A stretch of DNA of 64,000 nt, from the NCBI GenBank assembly GCA_026168455.1, contig CM047425.1, positions 29,090,784-29,154,783 on the forward strand, given 5' to 3'. Every line of letters starts with the position of its first letter. Within the stretch, counting starts at the first letter, position 1. The notes under the pieces are model-generated. The model had not been told where the DNA came from and did no database searches. It saw nothing but the letters and a program-made list of their open reading frames with translations. The position numbers and the translations under genes were made by a program. The DNA comes from Theocolax elegans (Eukaryota; Arthropoda; Insecta; Hymenoptera; Cerocephalidae). Of the stretch, positions 32,565 through 42,299 are shown in pieces.

Positions 32565-34031
32565 TGTGACAATGTGCTTGGCACATGTCAAGAGCGAGCG
32601 ACAGAAACCCTGACAAACACCTACCTACCCGGATAAGTTAAACGAGTCCCTAGCTATAGTACTTACCCATATACTATTTCCTAGTTACCTACCCGCACAT
32701 TAACTACGTCCTGCCTACCCTCACAGTCTAATAACCCTTTCCCAAGCACAGCACACAACACTGAGGTGGTCCTGGCGATGAGGATCTTGGGCGAGCTCAG
32801 ATTATCAGGTGGGCTCCTCCGAGTCTGGCACAGCCAACAGGATATTCAAGGGAGGCGATCACTAGGAAGCCTCCAGGACCCTCCGAAGTCTCACAGCATA
32901 GCAGCCAAGGCGATGAGGTGTACCCAGGCAGGAAGCCGAAGAACCTCCAACGCCAAGCAAGATACAGCTGTAAAAGAGATGTTTATAAGAACAAAAACAC
33001 AGCAATAGGGTAAGGAGCAAGGAAGAGGATGAATAGCCATAGCCAAGAAGACATAAGACAAGGAAAGATATGTACAGCTGTATATAATTACTACAGCTGT
33101 ACGAGGAACATCATAGGGTAAATCGAGGTTAGGTTAATGTAGCCGATATCTCGGACAATAACGCATACAAACACACACATGTGTGTAAACCTCACGACTA
33201 AATACCCACCTAGAGCCGTAGACGAAGAGGCTAGTTATCAGCGAGGTCAACGTCGACGAGGAGAGAGAGGGGTGACTCGGCCTCAAGCAGCAAGCGACGG
33301 CGGGTGAGCTTCGTACCTAAAACTCATGCCGTACCCGTTGAAGAACGCAGTTAATAGCTAATGAGTTATTAGTTACCTGGGAAGAGGTTGCACCTCGTCT
33401 CCGAGACGGCAGCAGCACCAGGTGGTCATCACGGCATACAGCCCCATAAAGCCGTTTCGTACCGATACAGCCTGAACACTGCGGCACTCGACACGCTCGC
33501 ACGACGCGAGATCGAGGTGCCGCGCACGAGTACGTACTGCGCAGGCGCGCGGTACGAACACGCGGCTCTCGAGCACGCCGAGAGCCAGAGCTCTACGGTC
33601 CGCCGTCCTGAACGGACTAAGTTATCAATAGCCCGATATAGTGTCCGGTGCCTCAAAAGTCAAGGAGATAGCGAGTGTGTGAAAGAGAGAGAGAGAGAGA
33701 GAGAGCAACAGCGTCCCAACCTGGTGTTCCGGAGACGTCGTAAGGTTGGTGAACTATTATACTCCCCTGCTGACGGTATCGCCGAGTACCGCAGATAGTG
33801 CGTGCGCGCATCCCGTCCGTCCTATCCTTCCCCTTCCCCTCCCTTACAGCGATCCGATACTAATAGTTTTCTGAATTACGATAACCCGCGTGTTATCGAT
33901 ATTCGTCGCGTGTTAACGCGGCTGGCGCCCACCTTTCTACTTAGTTGTTCATTATAATAAATACTTGTTTTATTTATAGTAACTAATTGACTCTAATTGA
34001 CCTGCACTCTGATCCCCAGTGCAGCGTCACA
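32565..34031 (+). repeat. 5-prime LTR (1467 bp)
   Basis: Starts TGTGACAATGTGCTTGGCAC and ends GCAGCGTCACA immediately before the PBS. It contains a GC-rich block with a (GA)n run near 33690, a possible TATA-like ATTATACT near 33755 and AATAAATACT near 33957. The last 570 bp or so are absent from the 3-prime LTR. It should carry the promoter for element RNA. The long frames inside it have no family features. Confidence 0.92.
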
Positions 34032-34032
34032 T

Positions 34033-34050
34033 TGGCGCCCAACGTGGGGC
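34033..34050 (+). other. Primer binding site
   Basis: TGGCGCCCAACGTGGGGC lies one base after the 5-prime LTR. It begins with TGG, the complement of the CCA end of tRNA, and its position is standard. I do not assign the tRNA. Confidence 0.85.
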
Positions 34051-34943
34051 TTGTGTTAAGGGATCTACTTAATTAAATATTTAAAGTGGCGTAAGCATCA
34101 TTTTTCTTTGTGTTTTTCTCTATAAGTTAAGAGCGGAAATAGCTATTGTAAGCGTCGAAGTGCGACGCAAAAAGGCGGCCATATTGCCCTTCCATTCCTT
34201 CAGGCAAACTCGCACACACACCGGAAGAAGCCGGTCGGCCATTTTGACGGCCATTTTGATAATTACTAATTGAGCACGTGCACGAAAAATATAAATTTGT
34301 TTTTTCTCTTTAAAATATTATTTGCACTGTTTTACATATTGGGTTATGTATAGTTGTTTTTTTTTTGGGTACACTGGTTAATAAATAATTCATTTTCCCT
34401 CTCCTCCTAACCAATACAGCTATATTAACCAAGTATTCATGACACATTTTTTTTTTGTAAGTGCTTCAATAATTAAATAATATTTTATTAATTTTCTTTT
34501 AACTTGGCATTTTATAATTATAATAATAATTTAAGCTGCTTTGAGCATTATTAATATTTTTTTTAAGCATTATAATTTGTTTTGGTGACATATATTAATA
34601 TATTAATGCTATTTAATATCCCTACTGCTATTATCATGTTTGATTAAATTGTGTTTTTCTTTTTGTTTATATACAATTAATGCTTAGTGAATTAAATCAC
34701 ACATTGCTAGTTATTTATTGTTAGCTGAATAAATAATAATAATTGAAATTTGCTTGACCTGCTATACCCATTGCAACAAAAATTTAATTTCTCTCTCATT
34801 GCTCCCCATAATAATAGTTACAAAAATAATACTGCATAATTTTTGTTTATGGTTATTTGCTGCCTGCCTAACCCAGTGTATTATTATTTATATAAGCATA
34901 ATTTGCTTCGGCTGTAAGGGAAAACAGCAACACGAGAGAAAAT
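34051..34943 (+). other. 5-prime leader of the Gypsy element
   Basis: About 0.9 kb of AT-rich noncoding DNA between PBS and gag. No conserved structure is evident. Confidence 0.7.
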
Positions 34944-36887
34944 ATGCAGCAATTAAATATTGAAAATTTAAGGATAAGCAGCGCAGCAATTCGTCCTCAA
35001 GCACAGTCTACAGCATATAGATTGAGTCTACCGTCACCAGTATTCGATAATTCAATGATGGAATTAACGCATACAGTCCCAAGCTTAACGACAACACAGT
35101 TGAGCATAAATTCGACTTCCTATTACCCCATCCACACATTAGCCCCTTCATCTCCCACCAACCCAGACCTAATAGATAACCCATTTACCCAATATACAGC
35201 TCCAGTTACCACATACAGTACCAATATTTATACAGACACTCGTCCAAGATCTACCCAAACAATCCAACCCTCAGCTTTTCGTCCAATAAGCACAAGCCCT
35301 TTTTCCCCTATTGCACTCGCACCTAGACCAGTAAGCCGAGCAAATACGCCACACAGCAATGAAGAACCCGAATTAGCGACCCAGGAGTCAAGAGTCAATC
35401 AGGCACGCGGAAACAAACATAACCCCACAAGCAGCACACAGCTGAGCAATGTACATAGGAATGTACAGAGTGTTCATTGGGAAGACGATGGAGTTACAGA
35501 ACCCAACGTCCCAAAAGAAAAGACACAATATAACGAGAAACAGCTCGAAAATAAATACGATGAACAATTTAGACGATTGGAGCAGCAAATAGAGCAAATG
35601 CAGCAATTATACAGCAAAGTGATCGAAATACACAGCTCTCAGCAAAATAGACAGCAAAGCAGATCGCCAGTGCACCAGGAAAGCAACGAAACGTACTCAA
35701 TCACAGCTAACCCACACTTACAGCCACAGCAAAGTACGTTTAACCCAGCATTCAGGTACAGCCGTTCGTACGAAACCTGCTTAGAAGATGCTACCTTTAT
35801 ACGGGAGAAAAGGACAGCACAGATATTCTCGCGTCACCATATCCAATTCAAAGGAGCGAAAAAGAATGATCCGGAGGCATTCTTATCGAATCTTGAGGAA
35901 TGTAGAGAAAGCTATGGTCTCTTAACTCAGGATATATTTAAAGCATTGCCATCAGTGTTAGATGATGAAGCGTGGGAGTGGTTTAGACGGGAGAAAAGCA
36001 GCTGGAAAGATTATCTAGATTTTGTAGATGCACTGAGATTACAATACGGGACTGAGGAAACACAGAGCCAGCTGAAACAAGCTATTGAAAATCGGACACA
36101 GGGACCGAATGAGGATATTTCCACATACCTCACCAAGCTACGAGGTATGTTAGATCAAATCAAGCCGCAAATGCCTCAAATCGAGCAGCTGGATAGAGCA
36201 TACCGCAACCTGCACCCTAGTTATAGAACAAGAATCGAAAGACATCATTTCGATAGTTTTACACAGCTGCAGAGACTAGGTAAAAAGGAGGAAGCAAGAC
36301 GTTTAATGGACGAAACGTACAGACCTCCACCAGTAATCCAAAATTACGGCTTAGCGAAATATGCATATATCGACCCTATGCAAACAAAAAGCCGTAAATT
36401 AGCAGCAGTCTCCTCAGGTCAAACAGAAGATATTGCAGTACCTCCCAAGTCCATAGCACCCATAGCCACCCACCCACAAAAGAAAATACAGCACCAATAC
36501 CCTTTGAAGCAGAACAGCCCTCAAGCAGCAAGAAAATATACAGCACCTCCCAAGCAAGAGTCGAAGCAGCAGTACAGCGAAGCTGTATAGAATAATAAAT
36601 CCAGCAGTTATTGGCAGCGAACACAAAGAAATGAGCAAAGGGCTGAATCACCAAAGAAGCAGGAATTCAAGCCAAATAAATTCAGCACACCAAATTACGG
36701 AGAGCTAAAGCCAATTCACCCAAGGAAATTCAAAGAGCCTTGCTATAGGTGTAATAAACTTGGGCATTGGATAGCAGAATGTCCAGAACCTGCAACCTGT
36801 CGTAATTGCGGTGCTCAAGGCACAAATTACGCAAACTGCAGCTGCAATAAGAACAGAAGCCAGGGAAACTACAGCCAGAGGAAATAG
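34944..36887 (+). CDS. gag: Ty3/Gypsy gag, interrupted by one in-frame TAG
   Basis: The frame from ATG 34944 is open for 548 codons to a TAG at 36588-36590, then continues in the same phase for 98 more codons to the TAG at 36885. N-terminal 200 residues are Pro/Ser/Thr-rich; a Gln-rich coiled-coil-like part follows (EEQIEQMQQLY region, residues about 195-235); the capsid-like core is about residues 270-440 (FIREKRTAQIFSRHHIQFKG, LDDEAWEWFRREKSSWKDY, SQLKQAIENRTQGPNED). After the TAG comes the zinc knuckle CYRCNKLGHWIAEC and a second CRNCGAQGTNYANC. Gag assembles the particle and binds RNA. The TAG removes the nucleocapsid unless read through, so it is either a decay mutation or, less likely, a readthrough point. 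Confidence 0.88.
36863..36887 (+). promoter_or_regulatory. Programmed -1 frameshift site between gag and pro-pol
   Basis: The heptamer GGGAAAC sits at 36863-36869 in the correct phase (G GGA AAC relative to gag codons), 16 bases before the gag TAG at 36885. Pro-pol is open in the -1 phase from this point and runs directly into the protease. GGGAAAC is an established slippery sequence in retroviral gag-pro junctions. A downstream stem or pseudoknot was not resolved by eye. Confidence 0.8.
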
Positions 36888-38119
36888 AGACCCGTATTTC
36901 CTCACCCAAACACCCAAAAGGGTCAATACCCTCCCATGTAGCAGCAAATAATTCCCTAATACAGCAAATACCCGGAATCGATCCACGTCACTTCTTTAAC
37001 ATAGAGTTAAACGGACAGAAACTTACAGCTTTACTTGACGATGGGTCGGTACACTCATTCATTGGGCGAGGAATGAGTAGAATATTACAGCATAAATTAA
37101 GACAATCCAGCAATTCAGCCGTTAAAGTAGCAGATGGTACAGCAGTACCAATACAAGGTATAATAGATGTAACCATGGAAATAGATGGTGAAACTATTAT
37201 AATGCCGTTTCAGGTAGCAGACGGCTTGCATTATGACTGCATATTAGGTATCGACTTTAAACGTAAAGCGAACATGAATATATGCTATGAAAACGATACG
37301 TGGTGGACTGATAAAGGTATCATTCATCATTTTTATCCGTATGGCAAAGATCCGAGTTGCTTACCTGCCTTAGCAAGCATAGGAGGATTGAAACGAGCTA
37401 CAGCAGAACAAGAAAGGAGATTACAGCAGCTACTAAATGAGATGATTCCCCCAACACCAAGAACGCTAGGTGTAACTAACCTAGATTCCCATAAAATCGA
37501 TGTGCAAGGTGCCGAACCTATTCGTCAACGAAACCGTCGTTATTCGCCGAGGATGCTGCAGGCTGGATACGAGGAAATTGACAGAATGCTAAAGGAAGGC
37601 ATAATAGAACCTTCAGAAAGCCCGTGGTGCAGCTGCCCAATCATAGTCCCGAAAGCAAACGGAAAATACCGCTTTTGCATAGATTTCCGGCAGGTTAATG
37701 CTGTAACCAAGAAAATAGCATACCCTATGCGAAATATGGACGACATTCTCGATCAGCTGAGAGAAAGTCGTTACATTAGTAAGCTTGATTTGTCACAAGC
37801 TTACCACCAAGTCCCTCTAGCACCAGAAAGCCGCGAAATTACAGCCTTTTCACTTCCCGGTAAAGGATTATTTCAATTTACCCGAATCCCCTACGGCCTA
37901 TCGAATGCACCTGCGATTTTCCAGAAAATCATGGACAAGCTTATAAAGCCAGAATGGGAACCAAACGTATTCGCATATCTGGACGATATTATAATTACAG
38001 CCAAAACCTTTGAGGAACACCTCAAATGGTTAAGAATAGTGCTAACCGCCCTCAAAAAGGTGAACTTGCAAATTAATAGAGAAAAGTCCGAATTCACTAC
38101 AATAAAGGACGCAGATTAG
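36869..38119 (+). CDS. pol: Ty3/Gypsy pro-pol: protease and reverse transcriptase, truncated
   Basis: 417 codons in the -1 phase relative to gag; the first internal ATG is 37073, but the protease begins upstream at about 36960. Protease: FNIELNGQKLTALLDDGSVH with DDG at the active site. Linker to about residue 210. RT: SPRMLQAGYEEIDRML, CSCPIIVPKANGKYRFCIDF, SKLDLSQAYHQVPL with the first catalytic Asp, FTRIPYGLSNAPAIFQ, and YLDDIIITAK with the catalytic pair. It ends in TAG at 38117 at a deletion that removes the RT thumb, RNase H and most of integrase. It would process Gag-Pol and copy RNA, but this copy cannot finish either RNase H or integration steps. Confidence 0.9.
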   Translation, partial: LQPEEIETRISSPKHPKGSIPSHVAANNSLIQQIPGIDPRHFFNIELNGQKLTALLDDGSVHSFIGRGMSRILQHKLRQSSNSAVKVADGTAVPIQGIIDVTMEIDGETIIMPFQVADGLHYDCILGIDFKRKANMNICYENDTWWTDKGIIHHFYPYGKDPSCLPALASIGGLKRATAEQERRLQQLLNEMIPPTPRTLGVTNLDSHKIDVQGAEPIRQRNRRYSPRMLQAGYEEIDRMLKEGIIEPSESPWCSCPIIVPKANGKYRFCIDFRQVNAVTKKIAYPMRNMDDILDQLRESRYISKLDLSQAYHQVPLAPESREITAFSLPGKGLFQFTRIPYGLSNAPAIFQKIMDKLIKPEWEPNVFAYLDDIIITAKTFEEHLKWLRIVLTALKKVNLQINREKSEFTTIKDAD

Positions 38120-38466
38120 TACAATACCAAGTTGGCGATCGAGTATGTCGACGCAATAGGGTATTGTCCTCAAAAGATAATCATTTTACAGCAAAAATGG
38201 CACCAATAAACATAGGCCCCGCGAGAGTAGTAGAAGTTGTATCAGCAAATTATTATATTGTTGAAGACGAAGATACTAAGCGGAGGGTCAAAGTCTATGT
38301 AAATGATCTTAAGCGTTATATCCCTCCTAGAAACGTTATCCCACCTAAAATGCATTCTCCCCCTTCGCAGCGTCCGATAGCACAAAATATACAGCAAAAC
38401 CACCCAAGTAGCAATAACCCACCTAGGAAGCGAGGTAGGCCCCGAAAGATTAATTATGGCAATTAA
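38117..38466 (+). pseudogene. Ty3/Gypsy integrase C-terminal tail
   Basis: Directly after the pol deletion the sequence reads QYQVGDRVCRRNRVLSSKD, then IGPARVVEVVSANYYIVED and KRRVKVYVNDLKRYIPP, the usual C-terminal DNA-binding tail of Gypsy integrases (GPY/F-like), followed by a basic end (PPRKRGRPRKI). It lies in a different phase from RT and has no start codon of its own apart from internal ones. Over 1.5 kb of expected pol between RT and this tail is missing. Confidence 0.82.
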
Positions 38467-38575
38467 AGAATAAATTTGACTAGGTAAATTTTTAGCAAAT
38501 AAAAAGAATCAAACCTGATAATAGCAACGGGTAAGTTTAAGCAAGATTAGAAAATAAGAATAAGCTTTCCCTTAG

Positions 38576-39649
38576 ATGGAAAGAACGGGAAAATCGGCGT
38601 CAGCGACGCAAAGAGCCAGAGGCCGTGGCCGTTTCACAGTACGGCCCGCGGAATTGAGGAGACCTGGGCAGGACCTGGAGGGGATCCTGGAAAGATTAGA
38701 CATAGGTGAAGAACCTGCAAACACCCCTCCAGGAGCAGGCCAACGCACAACCTGCCCAGGCACCAGAGGATGCGTCAGGGGAGGGCGTCATCTATGCGCC
38801 AACCCTGACTTCCGCCCGACGGCACCAAGGACGGAGGTAGCAGCCCTCACTCCAATAGCCACCACCAGTACGAGCGTGACCCCATACAGCACCCCTACAG
38901 CCACTCCCACACCGCCATCCCAACCACCCTCCCTTTATATCCCAGCCTTCCTTCCCCAACCAATTATTTCCCGCCCAGTCCTCGACCCGTCCACGGGCAT
39001 GTATACATATATACATGTGCCCGTGAACATGCCCCCTCCCTGCCCCGTGCCCAACCCACCCACACCCATTACAGCTCCCTTGCCCCTACCTGCTCCCCCA
39101 TCCACTACATCCCCAAAACCCGTTTCCCTAATGTCCCTAAATATCCCAAACCCCACAAATGCCCAAACCCAACCACCCACATCCCCAACCCTACCACCCT
39201 TAATGTCCCTACCCGTACAGCCTCCCACAACCCTTCCCCCTCCCATTGAACCCCCCTGCAGATCTACGCCGTCTGCTGCAGTAGGGGCAGCATCAGCAAC
39301 GAGCGGAGTCATCCCCGCAGAGGCACGTATGTCCCGGCCCGACCCGAGCGAATGCCGCCCGGGATGTTGGAATTGCGGGGGGCTGGGACATAGCTGGAGG
39401 AACTGCCCCTCCCCAAACGCAGTTTTCTGCAGGAACTGCGGTAGGAGGGGAGTTTTCTCCAAAAACTGCCCCGCTGCGCAGAGGGCTATTGGGAAATGCA
39501 GAGGAAAATGGGAGGGAGGAAATAAATCCCCTCCTATACAGCTTCCCAAAACATATTCCCCCACATACACTTCCCGTACAAGCGACGAGTTAAAAGGATT
39601 AAAAATATTTTTTTTGTTTTATAAAAATAAAGGTTTCTATATAACGTAA
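38576..39649 (+). CDS. Proline-rich protein with CCHC knuckle, downstream of pol
   Basis: 357 codons from an ATG, open to the end. Residues 1-90 are Arg/Gly/Pro-rich; about 90-250 is strongly Pro/Thr/Ser-rich; residues about 265-278 are CWNCGGLGHSWRNC, a proper CCHC knuckle, followed by CRNCGRRGVFSKNC in which the His is replaced; a Lys-rich end follows. It sits between pol and the PPT, where some Gypsy elements carry env. No membrane segment is present, so it is not an envelope. It resembles a Gag-type nucleic-acid-binding protein and may be a second gag-like gene or captured sequence. The base composition (C-rich) differs from the AT-rich neighbours. Confidence 0.7.
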   Translation: MERTGKSASATQRARGRGRFTVRPAELRRPGQDLEGILERLDIGEEPANTPPGAGQRTTCPGTRGCVRGGRHLCANPDFRPTAPRTEVAALTPIATTSTSVTPYSTPTATPTPPSQPPSLYIPAFLPQPIISRPVLDPSTGMYTYIHVPVNMPPPCPVPNPPTPITAPLPLPAPPSTTSPKPVSLMSLNIPNPTNAQTQPPTSPTLPPLMSLPVQPPTTLPPPIEPPCRSTPSAAVGAASATSGVIPAEARMSRPDPSECRPGCWNCGGLGHSWRNCPSPNAVFCRNCGRRGVFSKNCPAAQRAIGKCRGKWEGGNKSPPIQLPKTYSPTYTSRTSDELKGLKIFFLFYKNKGFYIT

Positions 39650-40363
39650 TCCATGTAGTATAATTATTAAGACCCCAACCCAAAATGGCAAATTTTCCCA
39701 AGCAATAAGGGTGGTGATTATAAAACAGAGCAAATAAGCAAATAATTTAAATTATATTTAATGAAATGGAAATTGAAAAGAGTTCAAAACTAGGAACTCA
39801 CAAGCAGCAGAAGGTAATAATTCACCACACCTTATTAATTTTCTTTTTGTATTTTATATTATTTAATGTTTATTATTTTATTAATTTTCATTAATTCCTA
39901 ATTTACATATTAATTTGTATAACAGAATGAGTATGATTGCCATCATGTAAGTATGAAGTATGAGAGTATCGCGAGTAGGGATAGAGCTCTCAAACAAAGC
40001 GAATATTCTATATAATTATGTATATTTTATGTATTGGGGCCAGTCGACGTTATAGTAAAATTAATTCTAAATTATTTAAAAGCAGCTAAAAGTTATACAC
40101 CATACAGCGCGTATACATACACAGATGTCCAGCCAAGCAGCTAGTCAAGGAGACTATACACTTATACCCCGTACACATAGCACCGGCTATTTGCATATTT
40201 TTAAGTAACCAAGCGTAATTACCCCCACCAACTTTAGGATCATAAGCATAGAAAATTTTAAACAAAATAGTAATTAGCAGCATTTGTTATATATATTTTT
40301 TTTTTAGCTTAGCATTAATGTCAGTATTTTATTGAAATTACGACTTCCGCGTAATTTCGGTTT
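39650..40363 (+). other. Gypsy 3-prime noncoding region
   Basis: AT-rich DNA between the CCHC ORF and the PPT. The minus-strand frame at 40086-40283 has no family features. Confidence 0.6.
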
Positions 40364-40375
40364 GGTGGGGGGGAG
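40364..40375 (+). other. Polypurine tract
   Basis: GGTGGGGGGGAG lies just before the 3-prime LTR start at 40377, the position where plus-strand DNA synthesis is primed in LTR elements. It contains one T. Confidence 0.85.
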
Positions 40376-40376
40376 T

Positions 40377-41275
40377 TGTGACAATGTGCTTGGCACATGT
40401 CAAGAGCGAGCGACAGAACCCCTGACAAACACCTACCTACCCGGATAAGCTAAACGAGTCCCTAGCTATAGTACTTACCCATATACTATTTCCTAGTTAC
40501 CTACCCGCACATTAACTACGTCCTGCCTACCCTCACAGTCTAATAACCCTTTCCCAAGCACAGCACACAACACTGAGGTGGTCCTGGCAATGAGGATATT
40601 GGGCGAGCTCAGATTATCAGGTGGGCTCCTCCGAGTCTGGCACAGCCAACAGGATATTCAAGGGAGGCGATCACTAGGAAGCCTCCAGGACCCTCCGAAG
40701 TCTCACAGCATAGCAGCCAAGGCGATGAGGTGTACCCAGGCAGGAAGCCGAAGAACCTCCAACGCCAAGCAAGATACAGCTGTAAAAGAGATGTTTATAA
40801 GAACAAAAACACAGCAATAGAGTAAGGAGCAAGGAAGAGAATGAATAGCCATAGCCAAGAAGACAAAAGACAAGGGAAGATATGTACAGCTGTATATAAT
40901 TACTACAGCTGTACAAGGAACATCATAGGGTAAATTGAGGTTAGGTTAATGTACACAAACAACGTGTACAGCCGATATCTCGGACAATAACGCATACAAA
41001 CACACACATGTGTGTAAACCTCACGACTAAATACCCACCTAGAGCCGTAGACGAAGAGGCTAGTCATCAGCGAGGTCAACGTCGTCGAGGAGAGAGAGGG
41101 GTGACTCGGCCTCAAGCAGCAAGCGACGGCGGGTGAGCTTCGTACCTGAAACTCATGCCGTACCCGTTGAAGAACGCAGTTAATAGCTAATGAGTTATTA
41201 GTTACCTGGGAAGAGGTTGCACCTCGTCTCCGAGACGGCAGCAGCACCAGGTGGTCAGTCCAGCGCAGCGTCACA
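40377..41275 (+). repeat. 3-prime LTR (899 bp, internally deleted)
   Basis: Matches 32565-33430 of the 5-prime LTR and then jumps from CAGGTGGTCA to GCGCAGCGTCACA, losing about 570 bp. It also has about 15 extra bases near 40955 and roughly a dozen substitutions. The right flank is ATAT, matching the left flank of the 5-prime LTR. Confidence 0.9.
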
Positions 41276-41285
41276 ATATATATAT

Positions 41286-42280
41286 GGGGTATTCCACGTG
41301 AAGTGGTCCGATCAAAATTTTAAAATGCACCAAATTTTGGGTACACTTTGCAAATGTTTTTCAGAATACAGAAAAAAATTTTTAGGTACTGAAATCTATT
41401 TGCTCAAAAATTATTCTAACCTCAAAAAGTGAATTTTTCCATATTTTTTCAACACCAGCTGGGTTTACCGCTATATAACTCAAAATCTATCAACTTTTAC
41501 TATAGAACATTATATGCAACATTCGTTGCTAATTATATCTAGAATTTATTCTTCTGGGTTAGAATTTCTAATCTCAAGGTCAATGTTACTTAAACTGCAT
41601 GTCAATATTCAACTTGAAAAAAGTGCAAGTGCGCCACCTTTGATTTTTTCATCCAAAAGTCTAAAAGAAAGCTTGGAGCAATACCTTTCAAATGGTCTGT
41701 AGCATTTTTATGGCCTCCAATTCTGTAAAAAGTTATGACAATTTAAAGAAAGACAAAAAATTCACAAAAATTAACATGGTAATTCCTATTTAAATTTTTA
41801 AAAAAATTTCGTGTTTCTTTAAATTGTCATAACTTTTTACAGAATTAGAGGCCATAAAAATGCTACAGACCATTTGAAAGGTATTGCTCCAAGCTTTCTT
41901 TTAGACTTTTGGATGAAAATATCAAAGGTGGCGCACTTGCACTTTTTTCAAGTTGAATATTGACATGTAGTTTATGTAACATTGACCTTGAGATTAGAAA
42001 TTCTAACCCAGAAGAATAAATTCTAGATATAATTAGCAACGAATGTTACATATAATGTTCTATAGTAAAAGTTGATAGATTTTGAGTTATATAGCGGTAA
42101 ACCCAGCTGGTGTTGAAAAAAATATGGAAAAATTCACTTTTTGAGGTTAGAATAACTTTTGAGCAAATAGATTCCAGTACCTAAAAATTTTTTTCTGTAT
42201 TCTGAAAAACATTTGCAAAGTGTACCCAAAATTTGGTGCATTTTAAAATTTTGATCGGACCACTTCACGTGGAATACCCC
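41286..42280. repeat. 1.0-kb palindrome (long foldback element)
   Basis: Arms about 41286-41765 and 41800-42280 are near-perfect inverted copies, beginning GGGGTATTCCACGTGAAGTG on both sides, with a loop of about 40 bases. AT dinucleotide runs flank both ends. It starts ten bases after the Gypsy 3-prime LTR. It encodes no recognised protein. The layout (AT run, GGG...CCC, AT run) matches that of the palindrome at 24943-26595 although the sequences differ. Confidence 0.92.
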
Positions 42281-42299
42281 ATATATATATATAAACATC

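Larger units (their letters stand above)
32565..41275 (+). mobile_element. Ty3/Gypsy LTR retrotransposon, near-complete but pol-deleted
   Basis: 8.7 kb with LTRs beginning TGTGAC and ending GTCACA, a four-base ATAT duplication at both ends, PBS, gag, a -1 frameshift site, protease and RT, the C-terminal end of integrase, an additional CCHC ORF and a polypurine tract. The RT thumb, RNase H and most of integrase are deleted at about 38117. It belongs to the same family as the minus-strand element at 1-24 kb (shared Gag and Pol motifs). The LTRs differ by roughly a dozen substitutions plus indels over the shared 0.85 kb, so insertion is fairly recent. It cannot complete replication alone. Confidence 0.9.

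Noticed and set aside
32166..32591. 141-codon minus-strand frame
   Set aside because: It crosses a small inverted-repeat element and enters the LTR; no motif supports it.
33388..33798. 136-codon frame in the GC-rich part
   Set aside because: It lies inside the 5-prime LTR, crosses a (GA)n run and has no family features.
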